A DNA stretch of 64,000 nt. Origin: Amycolatopsis sp. NBC_01480 (GTDB lineage Bacteria; Actinomycetota; Actinomycetes; Mycobacteriales; Pseudonocardiaceae). The translations under genes were made by a program, and so were the position numbers. Location of the stretch: contig NZ_CP109442.1 of the NCBI RefSeq assembly GCF_036227205.1, positions 9,610,001 to 9,674,000 of the forward strand, in the 5' to 3' direction. Below, one piece after another: positions 41,954 through 51,879 of this stretch (position 1 is the first letter of the stretch; every line of letters begins with the position of its first letter). Below the pieces are notes generated by a model, which had not been told where the DNA came from, ran no database searches, and worked only from the letters and a program-made list of their open reading frames with translations.

Positions 41954-43957
41954 ATGACCTTCAGATCGACCACCAGACGCATCCTGAGATCGGCGACCAG
42001 AAGCACGCTGGTTCTCGGGCTGCTCGCGCTGCTCGTCTCCACCGGGACGACCGCCGTGGCCACCGCCGCCCCCGATCCGCATCAGCCCACCGTGAACGCG
42101 ACCGGACGGCCCCGCGGCGGCTGGGAATCCGTCGGGCCGAACAGCATCGGCGGGCTGCTGGGGGTGTCCGGCTCCCCCGCCAAGCTCGCCGTGATGGAGC
42201 CGAGCCCGCCCACCCTGTGGCTGTCGGACGACCGCGGCGGCTCCTGGTCCGCGCGGCGCGGGCTTCCGCAGGACACGTCGATCCAGGGGTTCTTCGTGGA
42301 CCCGGCCGACGCGGACCGGATGCTAGCCGTGGCCAACACCCCGGTGGACTTCCCGGTCAAGTGGCGCGGCGAGCTGCTGGCCACCACCGACCGCGGGCAG
42401 ACCTGGCAGACGCTGCGCCAGTGGTACCCCGACGGCGCCTTCGGCATGGCCACCGACAAAACCGGCGGCACCATCGTGGTGCAGAACCTCGACGGGACCA
42501 GCATCAGCGCCGACGGCGGCGCGACCTGGCGTGACGTGCCGCGAACCTGGCCGCGGCAAGGGATCGCCGCGCCGGTCGGCGACCTGAAGCTGACTTTGGT
42601 GGGCGACGACGCTTACTTCACCACCGTCCACCCGGACTACGCGCTGTGGGCCATCCGCGGCGTCACGAGCGAGCACCCGAGCGCCGAGCAGGTCTACCGG
42701 ACCGACGGCGAGGTCTCGCAGGTCGCGTCGGACGGACGGCAGCTCGTGGTCACGGTCGGCACCCAGCTGCGGGGCTCCGCCGACGGCGGCCGGACCTGGA
42801 CCGTGCTGCGCGACGACCCCACCGGCCAGCCCCTGCGCGAACCGCGGTTCGTCGGCGGCCGCCTCTACATCGGCACGTACCAGGACCTGGACGTCAGCAC
42901 GGACGGCGGCCGGACCTGGGCCCGCAAGCCGGTGCCCGCGCCCGGTGAGGGCACCACCGACATCGTCGATCTCCCGGCGGGAGCAGGAAAACCGGCGACG
43001 ACGCTGATCTCCGCGGTGTACCGGGGCGTGTACGCCGACGGCGGCAAGAGCGGTTACCAGCAGCTCGGCGTGCCCGGCGAATCGATCCGCCAGCTCGTCA
43101 CGACCAGGTACTTATGGCAGCAGAGCGTGGTGGCCGCCGGGGTGCAGGAGATCTACAATTCCGCGCTGCCGCAAGGAAAGATCACCCCGTCGACGCGCTC
43201 GTGGCAGTCGCATCCCGGCGACCGGCTGCACGAGAACGCGTACCTGTCCGTCTCCCCGGGCCGGCCGGACGTGGTCTGGCAGGTGACCAAAAACGGCTTC
43301 AGCCTGGACGTGCTGCGCAGCGGCGACGGCGGCCGCACCTGGCAGCTGATCGGCAAGGCCATCGCGGGCTCGGCGCAGGCGATCCTGGCGCACCCGGCCG
43401 ATCCGGACCGGCTCCTGATCCCCGCGTTCACCGAGACGGGCTACGTGCTCTACCGCAGCATTGACGCCGGTCAGCACTGGGAAAAGTCCGCGGCGCCGAG
43501 CTTCCTCACCCTCGCCGGCGACCCGTGGCACCCGGACCGGGTCTGGGGCGGCGGCACCAGCGGCCTGTTCCGCTCCGATGACGGCGGCAAGACCTGGAAC
43601 CGGGTTTCCGACCAGCCGGTCAGCACCCTTTCGCTCAGCCCCTGGGGCAGCATCCTGGTGGGCGGCAACGGACTACGGCTGAGCGAGGACAACGGCCGCA
43701 CGTTCCGGCAGGTCCACGCCGGCGCCAACCCGCGCGAGTTCAGCCAGATCGTGGCGCATCCGTTTGATCCGCGCGTGTGGTTCGCGGCCAGCGCGGCCGG
43801 CGCGGGTGTCTTGCGCAGCACGGACTTCGGCCGCAGCTGGTCGCCATTGTCGGGTGAGCTGCCGGACTCCAGGGTGCTCTCGCTGACGGTCAGTGGGGAC
43901 GGGCGGTATTTGTTCGCGGGCACCGCGCAGTCCGGTGCGTATCGTTTGGCGCTGTAA
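41954..43957 (+). CDS. Secreted BNR/Asp-box repeat protein (sialidase-like propeller)
   Basis: 667 residues from ATG 41954. A twin-Arg-rich head (STTRRILRSATRS) and hydrophobic run end near ATAAPDP, so it is exported. The rest is a set of Asp-box motifs, S-x-D-x-G-x-T-W: SDDRGGSW, TTDRGQTW, SADGGATW, SADGGRTW, STDGGRTW, SGDGGRTW, SIDAGQHW, SDDGGKTW, SEDNGRTF, STDFGRSW. These form one or two beta propellers as in sialidases, photosynthesis-stability factors and VPS10 proteins. No catalytic set was identified. It contains a rare TTA codon at 43112. A 46-nt palindrome follows. Confidence 0.85.
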   Translation: MTFRSTTRRILRSATRSTLVLGLLALLVSTGTTAVATAAPDPHQPTVNATGRPRGGWESVGPNSIGGLLGVSGSPAKLAVMEPSPPTLWLSDDRGGSWSARRGLPQDTSIQGFFVDPADADRMLAVANTPVDFPVKWRGELLATTDRGQTWQTLRQWYPDGAFGMATDKTGGTIVVQNLDGTSISADGGATWRDVPRTWPRQGIAAPVGDLKLTLVGDDAYFTTVHPDYALWAIRGVTSEHPSAEQVYRTDGEVSQVASDGRQLVVTVGTQLRGSADGGRTWTVLRDDPTGQPLREPRFVGGRLYIGTYQDLDVSTDGGRTWARKPVPAPGEGTTDIVDLPAGAGKPATTLISAVYRGVYADGGKSGYQQLGVPGESIRQLVTTRYLWQQSVVAAGVQEIYNSALPQGKITPSTRSWQSHPGDRLHENAYLSVSPGRPDVVWQVTKNGFSLDVLRSGDGGRTWQLIGKAIAGSAQAILAHPADPDRLLIPAFTETGYVLYRSIDAGQHWEKSAAPSFLTLAGDPWHPDRVWGGGTSGLFRSDDGGKTWNRVSDQPVSTLSLSPWGSILVGGNGLRLSEDNGRTFRQVHAGANPREFSQIVAHPFDPRVWFAASAAGAGVLRSTDFGRSWSPLSGELPDSRVLSLTVSGDGRYLFAGTAQSGAYRLAL

Positions 43958-43960
43958 AAG

Positions 43961-44006
43961 CTCGTGAGTGTTTGTGACGGTTCTAACCGTCACAAACACT
44001 CACGAG
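43961..44006. repeat. 46-nt dispersed palindrome, copy 4
   Basis: The only perfectly symmetric copy: 22-bp arms (CTCGTGAGTG...CGGTT) around CT. It lies between the convergent BNR gene (ends 43957) and the DinB-type gene (ends 44010), filling the whole gap. Confidence 0.95.
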
Positions 44007-44009
44007 TCC

Positions 44010-44666
44010 TCAGCAGCGGGACCGCAGAGTCGCCACCCCGGCGCCCTCAAGATCGTCGCAGTAGGCGGCCCGCCCGGTCATCGCCATGATCAGCGCGAGG
44101 GTCGGCCCGGACACGAGCGGCCCGTCGTCGGGTCCGGTGGTGAACGGGCCGTCCGTGGCGGCCAGCCGGAGGTCGCGGACGCGGCCGCGCGCCAGCACCA
44201 CCTGATCGGACTGCCCGTAGTACTCGGCCGCCGTGGTCAGCGTGTCGATCGGGACGTCGCGGTGCAGGCCCAGCGGACGGCGGATGTCCGCGCCGTGCAC
44301 GATCACCTCACCGAGCATCGCCAGGGTCGGCAGCGGGGGTTTGGTGGTGCTCGCGAGACGGTCGCGGAACCGGGCGAGCGTGTCGGCCGGGGAGGAGCCC
44401 AGCTGCTCGCGCAGCCGCATCAGCACCTGCCGGTCGAAGTCGAACCGGCAGCGGATCACCCCCGCCAGCCACCGCAGCGGGCCGAGGCCGGCGCCCGCGC
44501 TCACATGCGCCAGCACTTCGCGAACGGTCAGCCCTTCGCAGAGCGACGGCGCAGCCCATTGCTCTTCGGTCAGATCGGCGAGATCGTCGGCCAGCGCGGC
44601 CCGTTCGGCGTGCACCAGCGGCCACACCTCGGTGGCGCGACGATCTCCGGCCGGCAGCTCGGACAT
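44010..44666 (-). CDS. Maleylpyruvate isomerase (DinB-like, TIGR03083) family protein
   Basis: 218 residues from ATG 44666 (AGGGGGAAA upstream). The N-terminal four-helix DinB/MDMPI core includes LADLTEEQWAAPSLCEGLTVREVLAHVSAG with a metal His, later GEVIVHGADIRRPLG with another His. A small C-terminal SCP2-like domain follows (LRLAATDGPFTTG, LVSGP, LALIMAMTGR). Members are mycothiol-dependent in actinobacteria; the substrate here is unknown. It may share a transcript with kynU, 46 nt upstream. Confidence 0.87.
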   Translation of the reverse strand: MSELPAGDRRATEVWPLVHAERAALADDLADLTEEQWAAPSLCEGLTVREVLAHVSAGAGLGPLRWLAGVIRCRFDFDRQVLMRLREQLGSSPADTLARFRDRLASTTKPPLPTLAMLGEVIVHGADIRRPLGLHRDVPIDTLTTAAEYYGQSDQVVLARGRVRDLRLAATDGPFTTGPDDGPLVSGPTLALIMAMTGRAAYCDDLEGAGVATLRSRC

Positions 44667-44712
44667 GGTTTCCCCCTGTTTGTCGACTGGGCCGCGGCGT
44701 AGCCGGATCGCC

Positions 44713-45960
44713 TCAGGTCACGACCGCCGTTTGGTCCCGGCGGTGCTGCGGGGCCTCGTGCTCGTTCGACGCGAGGATCTCGGACAGGGCGTGCATCGCG
44801 TCCCACACGTCGACGTACCGCAGGTACAGCGGCGCCAGGCCCAGCCGCAGCAGGTCGGGGGCCCGGAAGTCGCCGACCACTCCCCTGGCGATCAGCGCCT
44901 GGCCGAGTTCGTAGGCCTTTTCGTGGCGCAGCGACACCTGCGAGCCCCGTCGTGCGCCCTCGCGCGGGGTAACCACGGTCAGCCCGTGCTGGCGCAGCCC
45001 GTCCGCCATCGAGATCAGGAAATCGCCCAGTGCCAGGGATTTCGCCCGCACGGCCGCCAGGTCCACCCCCTCCCACACGTCCAGCGCCGCTTCCAGGGCC
45101 ACCATCGACAGCACCGGCGGCGTGCCGATCCTCGCCCGCGCCATGCCCTCGGCCGGCTCGTACGCCCCGGCCAGCCCGAACGGGTCCGCCCGGCCCATCC
45201 AGCCGGTCAGCGGCAGATCGGCCGCCGCCTGATGCCGATGCGGGAGGTACAGCCAGGCCGGGGACCCGGGCCCGCCGTTGAGGTACTTGTAGGTGCAGCC
45301 GACCGCCGCGTCCGCGCCGAGGCCGTCGAGGTCCATGGGCAGCGCACCGGCCGCGTGGCACAGGTCCCAGACGACCACCGCCCCGGCCGCGTGCGCCTGG
45401 CGCGTGATTTCCTCGACGTCCCACAGCTCCCCGGTGCGATAGTCGACGACGCTCAGCGCCACCACCGCGACGTCCGGGCCCACCTCCAGCGCCGCCGGAT
45501 CGACGCGGCGGGCCTCGAGCCCGAGCAGCCGCGCGACGGCGTCGGCCAGGTACTGGTCGGTCGGGAAGTTCGCGGTGTCGGTCAGCAGGACGCGGCGGTC
45601 CGGCCGCAGCCGCGCGGCCGCGGTGAGCGCCTGGAACAGCTGCACGCTGGTCGAGTCACCGCAGATCGTCTGCCCCGGCGCCGCGCCGACCAGCGCGCCG
45701 ATCCGGTCGCCGACCCGCTCCGGCAGCGTCCACCAGCCGTTGCCGTTCCAGGAGCCGATGAGGTCCTGTCCCCACTGCCGGTGCACCGCGTCCAGCACCG
45801 CCGCCGGCACCCCGGACGGCAACGCCCCCAGGGAGTTGCCGTCCAGGTAGACGACGCCTTCCGGCATCGAGAACCGCGCCCGCGCGAACGCCAGGGGATC
45901 ACTGGCGTCCAGCGCCTCGGCGGCCGGGCGATCTTCTGGACCGAGAGTCATGCGGCCCAT
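44713..45960 (-). CDS. kynU: Kynureninase
   Basis: 415 residues; starts at ATG 45960 or 45951 are both possible and no clear ribosome site helps. PLP-enzyme features: VYLDGNSLGALP, the STSVQLFQALTAAARL phosphate-binding stretch, VVDYRTGELWD, VVWDLCHAAGALPMDLD (Asp for the pyridine N), the Schiff-base Lys in GCTYKYLNGGPGSPA, and RIGTPPVLSMVAL. It cleaves kynurenine or 3-hydroxykynurenine to anthranilate derivatives plus alanine. No tryptophan dioxygenase or formamidase gene is adjacent. Confidence 0.92.
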   Translation of the reverse strand: MGRMTLGPEDRPAAEALDASDPLAFARARFSMPEGVVYLDGNSLGALPSGVPAAVLDAVHRQWGQDLIGSWNGNGWWTLPERVGDRIGALVGAAPGQTICGDSTSVQLFQALTAAARLRPDRRVLLTDTANFPTDQYLADAVARLLGLEARRVDPAALEVGPDVAVVALSVVDYRTGELWDVEEITRQAHAAGAVVVWDLCHAAGALPMDLDGLGADAAVGCTYKYLNGGPGSPAWLYLPHRHQAAADLPLTGWMGRADPFGLAGAYEPAEGMARARIGTPPVLSMVALEAALDVWEGVDLAAVRAKSLALGDFLISMADGLRQHGLTVVTPREGARRGSQVSLRHEKAYELGQALIARGVVGDFRAPDLLRLGLAPLYLRYVDVWDAMHALSEILASNEHEAPQHRRDQTAVVT

Positions 45961-45987
45961 CGTTACACAGCGGGTTTTCGCGGCCGG

Positions 45988-46311
45988 TCAGCCGGCGGTG
46001 CCGGGCTTGCGCCGGACGGACTCCTGATACTGGTCCGCATAGGTCGGCGAATCCTTGATCAGGTCGTCGGCGAAGGCGGCGACGTCCGAGCCGATGAGTT
46101 CCAGCACTCCCTTGCCGGCCGCGACGCCCTCTTCGAAGAAATCGACGATGCCGGAGAGCAGATTCCCCTCCGCCAGGTCGACCGGCCCGACCTTGAACAG
46201 GTACCGCTGGATCTCCTGGTAGACGATCCGGTAGTCCGGCGGGAGCGCCTTGACCCGCGCCACGTGCGCCCGCCACCGCTTCTTGCCTTCGATGATGTCC
46301 TGGATGCCCAT
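45988..46311 (-). CDS. DUF1048 family protein, second copy
   Basis: 107 residues of the small helical DUF1048 family: KKRWRAHVARVKALPPDYRIVYQEIQRYLF, GIVDFFEEGVAAGKGVLELIGSDVAAFADDLI. These proteins almost always occur beside PadR regulators and ABC-2 transporters, but their role is unknown. The start lies 1 nt after the stop of the first DUF1048 gene. Confidence 0.88.
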   Translation of the reverse strand: MGIQDIIEGKKRWRAHVARVKALPPDYRIVYQEIQRYLFKVGPVDLAEGNLLSGIVDFFEEGVAAGKGVLELIGSDVAAFADDLIKDSPTYADQYQESVRRKPGTAG

Positions 46312-46312
46312 T

Positions 46313-46669
46313 TCAGTCTCCCAACTGGCCCAGTTTGCGGGCGACGTTCCGGTTCAGCTGCTTGCGCCACCGGTCGCGATAGCCCCGGCCGCCTTCTCCG
46401 CCGGCCAGCGCCGCGCAGAAGCCGGCGATGTCGTCGCCCAGCACCTCGTGAATGGCCAGCCCGTCGGCTGCGGTCTCTTCGAGCAATCCCAGCGCGCCAT
46501 CGAGAATCGGCATCAGGTTCCGGCCGGTGAAGTCCCCGTAGGGCAGAAGCTGCCCCTTGATCTCTTCCCACGCCGCCCGGTACTCCGGCGGCAGAACCGC
46601 GGCCCGGGCTTCGAATTCCTTCGATTCCCGGGTGAGATCGCTGCCGGTGATGGTCTCCCAGAATTTCAT
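46313..46669 (-). CDS. DUF1048 family protein, first copy
   Basis: 118 residues from ATG 46669. The same pattern as its neighbour is visible: LPPEYRAAWEEIKGQLLPYGDF, ILDGALGLLEETAADGLAIHEVLGDDIAGFCAAL. It lies 38 nt after the ABC permease gene. Tandem DUF1048 genes suggest a heteromeric partner of the transporter or its regulator. Confidence 0.87.
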   Translation of the reverse strand: MKFWETITGSDLTRESKEFEARAAVLPPEYRAAWEEIKGQLLPYGDFTGRNLMPILDGALGLLEETAADGLAIHEVLGDDIAGFCAALAGGEGGRGYRDRWRKQLNRNVARKLGQLGD

Positions 46670-46707
46670 TTCCAGCCCTCCTTGGGCTCCGTTGTGGAGT
46701 AAAGCCG

Positions 46708-47465
46708 CTAGGAGATCTTGCGGCGGTAGATGACCATGGCGAAGGTGTACGCGGCGACGAGGAGGCCGACGCACCAGGCGAGGGCGATCCAGAGGTCGCT
46801 GCCGACCGGCTGCCCGGCGAACAGGTCGCGGATGGCGTTGACGATCGACGTGACCGGTTGATGGTCGGCGAAGGCCCGCACCGGGCCGGGCATGGTGCCG
46901 GTCGGCACGAAGGCCGAGCTGAGGAACGGCAGGAAGATCAGCGGGTAGGAAAACGCGCTCGCACCGTCCACGGTCTTCGCGGTGAGGCCGGGGATGACGG
47001 CCAGCCAGGTCAGCGCCAGCGTGAACAGGAACAGGATGCCGACGACCGCGAGCCAGCCCAGAACTCCGGCGCCTGACCGGAAACCGATCAGCAGCGCGAC
47101 GCCCACGACGATCACCAGCGAGATCAGATTGGCGAGCAGCGAGGTCAGCACGTGCGCCCACAGCACCCCGGACCGGGCGATCGGCATCGATTGGAAACGC
47201 TCGAAGATGCCGCTCTTCATGTCGGTGAAAAGCCGGAACGCGGTGTAGGCGACGCCCGAGGCGACGGTGATCAGCAGGATGCCGGGCAGCATGTAGTTCA
47301 CATACGAGGCCGATCCGGTGTTGATCGCGCCGCCGAACACGTAGACGAACATCAGCATCATGGCGATCGGCGTGACCGCGGTCGTGATGATCGTGTCCAC
47401 GCTGCGCGTGACGTGTTTCAGCGATCGTCCCAACAGGACGGTGGAGTCGCCGAAGAAGTGTGTGG

Positions 47466-47469
<4 letters not shown>
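46708..47469 (-). CDS. ABC-2 type transporter permease (DrrB-like)
   Basis: 253 residues, six predicted helices. Typical DrrB features are the N-terminal LGRSLKHVTRSVDTIITTAVTPIAMMLMFVYVFGGAI, the MLPGILLITVASGVAYTAF region, and the ABC-2 signature FLSSAFVPTGTMPGPVRAFADHQPVTSIVNAIR. It forms the membrane part of an exporter for drugs or lipids with the ATPase encoded upstream; the two genes overlap (ATGA). Confidence 0.92.
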
Positions 47470-48256
<787 letters not shown>

Positions 48257-48260
<4 letters not shown>

Positions 48261-48589
48261 GAGAGCCCCCCTTCACGGAGCTGTTCGAGCCGTTCCGCGA
48301 GGAAGCTCCACGTCCTCCAGAACTCGTTGAGGTATTCCTGCCCCTGGCCGTTGAGCGAATAGACCTTGCGCGGCGGCCCCTTCTCGGACGGGACCTTCTC
48401 CGCGCCGACGAGGCCGCGCTGCTCCATCCGGACCAGCAGGGCGTACACCGTGCCCTCGGCGATGTCCGAGAAACCCTGCTCCCGCAGCCAGGCGGTGATC
48501 TCCTGCCCATACGCGGGCCGCACCGACAGGATCGCCAGGACGATGCCCTCCAGCGTGCCCTTGAGCATCTCCGTCATCTGCTTGCCCAC
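48257..48589 (-). CDS. PadR family transcriptional regulator
   Basis: 110 residues from GTG 48589, with GGAGG placed 6 nt before it. The PadR winged helix is complete: LKGTLEGIVLAILSVRPAYGQEITAWL, IAEGTVYALLVRMEQRGLVGAEK, and the wing GPPRKVYSLNGQG. It heads the exporter/DUF1048 operon and should repress it, with release by the transported compound. Confidence 0.93.
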
Positions 48590-48601
48590 GACCCGCCTCC
48601 A

Positions 48602-48640
48602 ACTACTCAGTAGTGCTAGCTACCGGTAGATAGTAGCACT
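48602..48640. promoter_or_regulatory. PadR operator cluster
   Basis: Three overlapping inverted repeats just upstream of the PadR start: ACTAC-TCA-GTAGT (48602-48614), AGTGCTA / TAGCACT (48612-48618 and 48634-48640) and the palindrome CTACCGGTAG (48620-48629). Very dense symmetry in an A/T-enriched stretch fits PadR autoregulation. Confidence 0.7.
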
Positions 48641-48689
48641 GACTACCGACGGCGCAAGGGGGCTGCGAAGAACAACGGGAGCGGTCGGG

Positions 48690-49508
48690 TTACTTGCCGA
48701 ACCCGGCGGTCAGGCCGGTGACCAGGTAACGCCGTCCGAGGATGTACAGCGCCAGCACCGGCAGCGTGGACAGCACGACCGCGGCCAGCACGGCGGGGAT
48801 GTTGACGCGGAACTGGCCCTGGAACGCCCACAGCGCCATCGGCAGCACGCGCTGGTCCGCGCTCTGGGTCAGGATCAGCGGGAACAGGAAGCCGTTCCAG
48901 ACGTTCAGCCCGTCGTAGACCGCGACGGTGATCATGGCCGGCTTGACCATGGGCAGCACCAGGCTCCACAGCATCCGCCAGTGCCCGGCGCCGTCCACGC
49001 GCATCGACTCGAACAGCTCGTTCGGCACGTCGCGCAGGAAGTTGGCCAGGATCACCACCGACAGCGGGATCGCGAAGGCCACCGACGGCAGGATGATCGC
49101 GAGCAGCGTGTCGTAGAGGTGGGCCCGGGTGATCAGGTAGTAGATCGGGATGATGGTGGCCTGCAACGGAATCGCGAGTCCCAAAAGGAACGCGGTGTAG
49201 CCGGACCTCGAGAGGCACGTGCGGCCCCGCACCACGTAGTAGGCCGCCATCAGCGAAACCGCGACCGTGATCACCACCGTGCCGGCCGTGACGGTCAGGC
49301 TGTTGACCAGGTACCGCAGGAAGTCGTTGCTCAGCACCAGCCGGTAGTTCTCGAGGGTGGGGTCGGCGGGCGGCGCCAGCGGGTTCGCGTCGAAGAAGCC
49401 GCGCTGCCCGCGCAGGCTCGTCACCACGATGTAGTACACCGGCACGAGCACGATGAGCAGCCAGACGAAACCGCCGAGACCGCCGGCGACGTTGGGGCGA
49501 GGCCTCAT
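48690..49508 (-). CDS. Sugar ABC transporter permease (MalG type)
   Basis: 272 residues, six helices, with the EAA motif ESMRVDGAGHWRMLWSLVLPMVKP of CUT1-class sugar importers. The start overlaps the stop of the first permease (ATGA). It is the last gene of the SBP-permease-permease operon; no dedicated ATPase is present, so a shared MsiK-like ATPase elsewhere is likely, as is usual in actinobacteria. Confidence 0.92.
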   Translation of the reverse strand: MRPRPNVAGGLGGFVWLLIVLVPVYYIVVTSLRGQRGFFDANPLAPPADPTLENYRLVLSNDFLRYLVNSLTVTAGTVVITVAVSLMAAYYVVRGRTCLSRSGYTAFLLGLAIPLQATIIPIYYLITRAHLYDTLLAIILPSVAFAIPLSVVILANFLRDVPNELFESMRVDGAGHWRMLWSLVLPMVKPAMITVAVYDGLNVWNGFLFPLILTQSADQRVLPMALWAFQGQFRVNIPAVLAAVVLSTLPVLALYILGRRYLVTGLTAGFGK

Positions 49509-50428
49509 CACGCGCCCTCCTGCTGGCTGCCGCGCGAGAAGCGGGCGAACCGCGCGAGGCCGAGCGAAAGCGCCAGCCCGGCGACCACCAGCAGCACGGC
49601 CAGGGTGCTCGCGCGGCCCATGTCGTTGTTCGAGAAACCGTTGAGGTACATGTCCAGCGGCAGGAACCGGGTCGCGTCGCCGGGGCCGCCGCCGGTCAAC
49701 ACGAAGACCAGGTCGAAGTAGGTCAGCGAGCCGACCAGCATCAGGGTCGAGGAGGTGAGGATGGTGTAACGCAGCTGGGGCAACGTGATGTGGAAGAACT
49801 GCCGCACCGGGCCGGCGCCGTCGAGCTGGGCGGCTTCGTAGAGCTGCGCCGGGATCTGCCGGACCCCCGCCTGGTACAGCAGCGTGTGGAACGGCATGAA
49901 CTGCCAGCCGATCACGAAGATCACCACGTACAGCGCCAGCGTCGGGTCGCCGAGCCAGTCCTGGGCGAGCGCGGCGATGCCGAACGCGCGGCTCATCCCG
50001 AAATTGGGGTCCAGCAAGGCTTTGAACGCGATGGCGATGGCGGCCGAGGACAGCAGCAGCGGCAGGAAGTACAGCACGCCCAGCACCGCGCGGTACCGGC
50101 CGCGGCCCGCGGTCAGCACGCCCAGCAGCAGCGAAACCGGCGTCTGGAACAGCCAGCTGACCACCATCACCCGCAGGCTCAGGCCGATCGCGTGGTACGT
50201 GGCCGGGTCGGCCAGCGCGGCGGACCAGTTGCCCAGCCCGGTCCAGGCGGGATCGGCGATGCCGTCCCATTTCATCAGGCTCAGCACCACCACTCCCCCG
50301 AGCGGGAGCAGCGCGAAGATCGCGAAGAACAGCAGCGCGGGCGCGATCATCATCGGGTGCGGCGTGGCGCCGCGGGCCGCCGCGCGGGGCTCGCGCCGCA
50401 CGGCGGTCCGCTCACGGACGAGGGTCAT
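49508..50428 (-). CDS. Sugar ABC transporter permease (MalF type)
   Basis: 306 residues. Six helices and the EAA loop EAAQLDGAGPVRQFFHITLPQLRY mark a CUT1 permease; FVLTGGGPGDATRFLPLDMYLNGF is the usual end region. It pairs with the MalG-type permease and overlaps both neighbouring genes by four bases. The substrate is probably a beta-linked oligosaccharide, judged from the nearby GH3 enzyme. Confidence 0.92.
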   Translation of the reverse strand: MTLVRERTAVRREPRAAARGATPHPMMIAPALLFFAIFALLPLGGVVVLSLMKWDGIADPAWTGLGNWSAALADPATYHAIGLSLRVMVVSWLFQTPVSLLLGVLTAGRGRYRAVLGVLYFLPLLLSSAAIAIAFKALLDPNFGMSRAFGIAALAQDWLGDPTLALYVVIFVIGWQFMPFHTLLYQAGVRQIPAQLYEAAQLDGAGPVRQFFHITLPQLRYTILTSSTLMLVGSLTYFDLVFVLTGGGPGDATRFLPLDMYLNGFSNNDMGRASTLAVLLVVAGLALSLGLARFARFSRGSQQEGA

Positions 50429-51717
50429 TTCCCGATCGTCGCGTTCATGTTCGCCGAGAACTGCTCGGGCGTGATCTGCTTGAGGAACACCTGGTCGAGG
50501 TTGTCCAGCAGCGCGTCGGCCTGGCCGGTCGAGACGGCCTGGTCCCAGGAGAGCTGGAAGTTCGGCGCGTTGCGCGCCAGACCGTACACATAGGACAGAT
50601 ACTGCGGGTCCCGGGCCTTGGCCAGCTTCGCCTCGATCCCGTTGACCGGGGGCACCGACCCGCCGGCCAGCAGGGCGTCGACATACGTGTCACTCATGAC
50701 GCCGGTGCGCAGGTACTGGACCGCCGCCTGCTTCTGCGCGTCCGACGCCCCGGCCGAGACGGACCAGTAGTTCGCGGGATTGCCGACGATGTCCGCCGGG
50801 TTTCCCTTCCCATCCGAGACGGCCGGGAAAGTGGTGTAGCCGAGCTGCTTCGCGGCGAAGTCCGGATCGGCCTCCTTGATCGTCGGGAAGGCCCACGAGC
50901 CCATCAGGTACATCGCGGCCTTGCCGGTGTAGAGCAGGGCGGTGTCGGCGTTGCTGTCGGTGCTGATCGAGCTGAACCCCTTGACGAACCCGCCGGCGTC
51001 GACGAGCTGCTGGATCTTCCGGTTCGCGTCCAGGATCGCCGGATCGGACCAGGCGCCCGGCTTGTTCGCCGCGACCGCGCCGAAGACGCCGGGCCCGCCG
51101 ATCCGGTCGACCAGGTACTCCTCCCACATCAGCTGCGGCCACTTGCTCTGCCCGCCGAGCGAGAACGGGGCGATCCCGGCCGCGGTGAACTTCGGCACCA
51201 GCGCCATCAGCTCGTCCCAGGTCTTCGGCGGCTGCGCACCGATCCGGGTGAAGAGATCCTTGTTGTAGTACAGGAAAACCGGCTGCATGCTGTTGTTCGG
51301 CACGGCGTAGGTCTTGCCGTCGATGACGCCGGACTTCGCCACCGCCGGCAGGAAGCGGCCGGTCAGCGCCGGGTCCTTCGCCACCTCCGGGGTCAGGTCC
51401 ATGATCTTGCCCGCGGCGACCCAGGACTTGAGCATGCCGCCGTTCCCCCAGCTGTAGACCAGGGTGGGGGCCTGTCCCGCGCCGACGGCGGAGCGGATCT
51501 TCTGTTTGTACGCGTCGTTCCCGAAGAACTGGCCGTCGATCCCGGCCGTGCCGAACGAGGTCCGGAAGACCTGCTCGTCGCCGCCGGTCAGGGCCCAGGC
51601 GGTCGGCTTGCCGCCGCTCGCGCCGGAGGGGCCGCTCGTGCCGCAAGCGGTGGTGAAGATCAGGAGTGCCGCCAGTCCGGCCGCGAAACGCGTCGTCCGG
51701 CGTGTGCCCGGTGTCAT
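50425..51717 (-). CDS. Sugar ABC transporter substrate-binding lipoprotein
   Basis: 430 residues from ATG 51717 (GAGGAAGG upstream). The signal peptide ends in the lipobox FTTAC (Cys25), so the protein is lipid-anchored outside the membrane. The mature chain is a cluster-B binding protein: LVYSWGNGGMLKSW, VPNNSMQPVFLYYNKDLF, PKTWDELMALVPKF, GKAAMYLMGSWAFPTI. Its promoter region holds the palindrome CGAAAAGTTTCG, shared with the divergent lacI-type gene. Confidence 0.93.
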   Translation of the reverse strand: MTPGTRRTTRFAAGLAALLIFTTACGTSGPSGASGGKPTAWALTGGDEQVFRTSFGTAGIDGQFFGNDAYKQKIRSAVGAGQAPTLVYSWGNGGMLKSWVAAGKIMDLTPEVAKDPALTGRFLPAVAKSGVIDGKTYAVPNNSMQPVFLYYNKDLFTRIGAQPPKTWDELMALVPKFTAAGIAPFSLGGQSKWPQLMWEEYLVDRIGGPGVFGAVAANKPGAWSDPAILDANRKIQQLVDAGGFVKGFSSISTDSNADTALLYTGKAAMYLMGSWAFPTIKEADPDFAAKQLGYTTFPAVSDGKGNPADIVGNPANYWSVSAGASDAQKQAAVQYLRTGVMSDTYVDALLAGGSVPPVNGIEAKLAKARDPQYLSYVYGLARNAPNFQLSWDQAVSTGQADALLDNLDQVFLKQITPEQFSANMNATIGK

Positions 51718-51742
51718 GGTGCACCTTCCTCATCGAAGGGTT

Positions 51743-51754
51743 CGAAAAGTTTCG
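51743..51754. promoter_or_regulatory. LacI-type operator, transporter side
   Basis: CGAAAAGTTTCG, 26 nt upstream of the binding-protein start. It is the reverse complement of the box at 51854-51865 apart from one central base. It sits within an A/T-rich promoter region. Confidence 0.75.
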
Positions 51755-51853
51755 AAAACACTCTGGGGTGGGCCGAAACCTAAACTAGAAATTCCCCCTC
51801 GTCAAGTGATACTTTGCCTCCCACGGCGCCAGGTAATCACGGCCCAGTGCGTC

Positions 51854-51865
51854 CGAAACTTTTCG
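51854..51865. promoter_or_regulatory. LacI-type operator, regulator side
   Basis: CGAAACTTTTCG, 14 nt upstream of the LacI start and overlapping its leader. CGAAA-NN-TTTCG boxes are typical of LacI regulators of sugar genes in actinobacteria, so autorepression is likely. Confidence 0.75.
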
Positions 51866-51879
51866 ATAGGAGAACGTCA

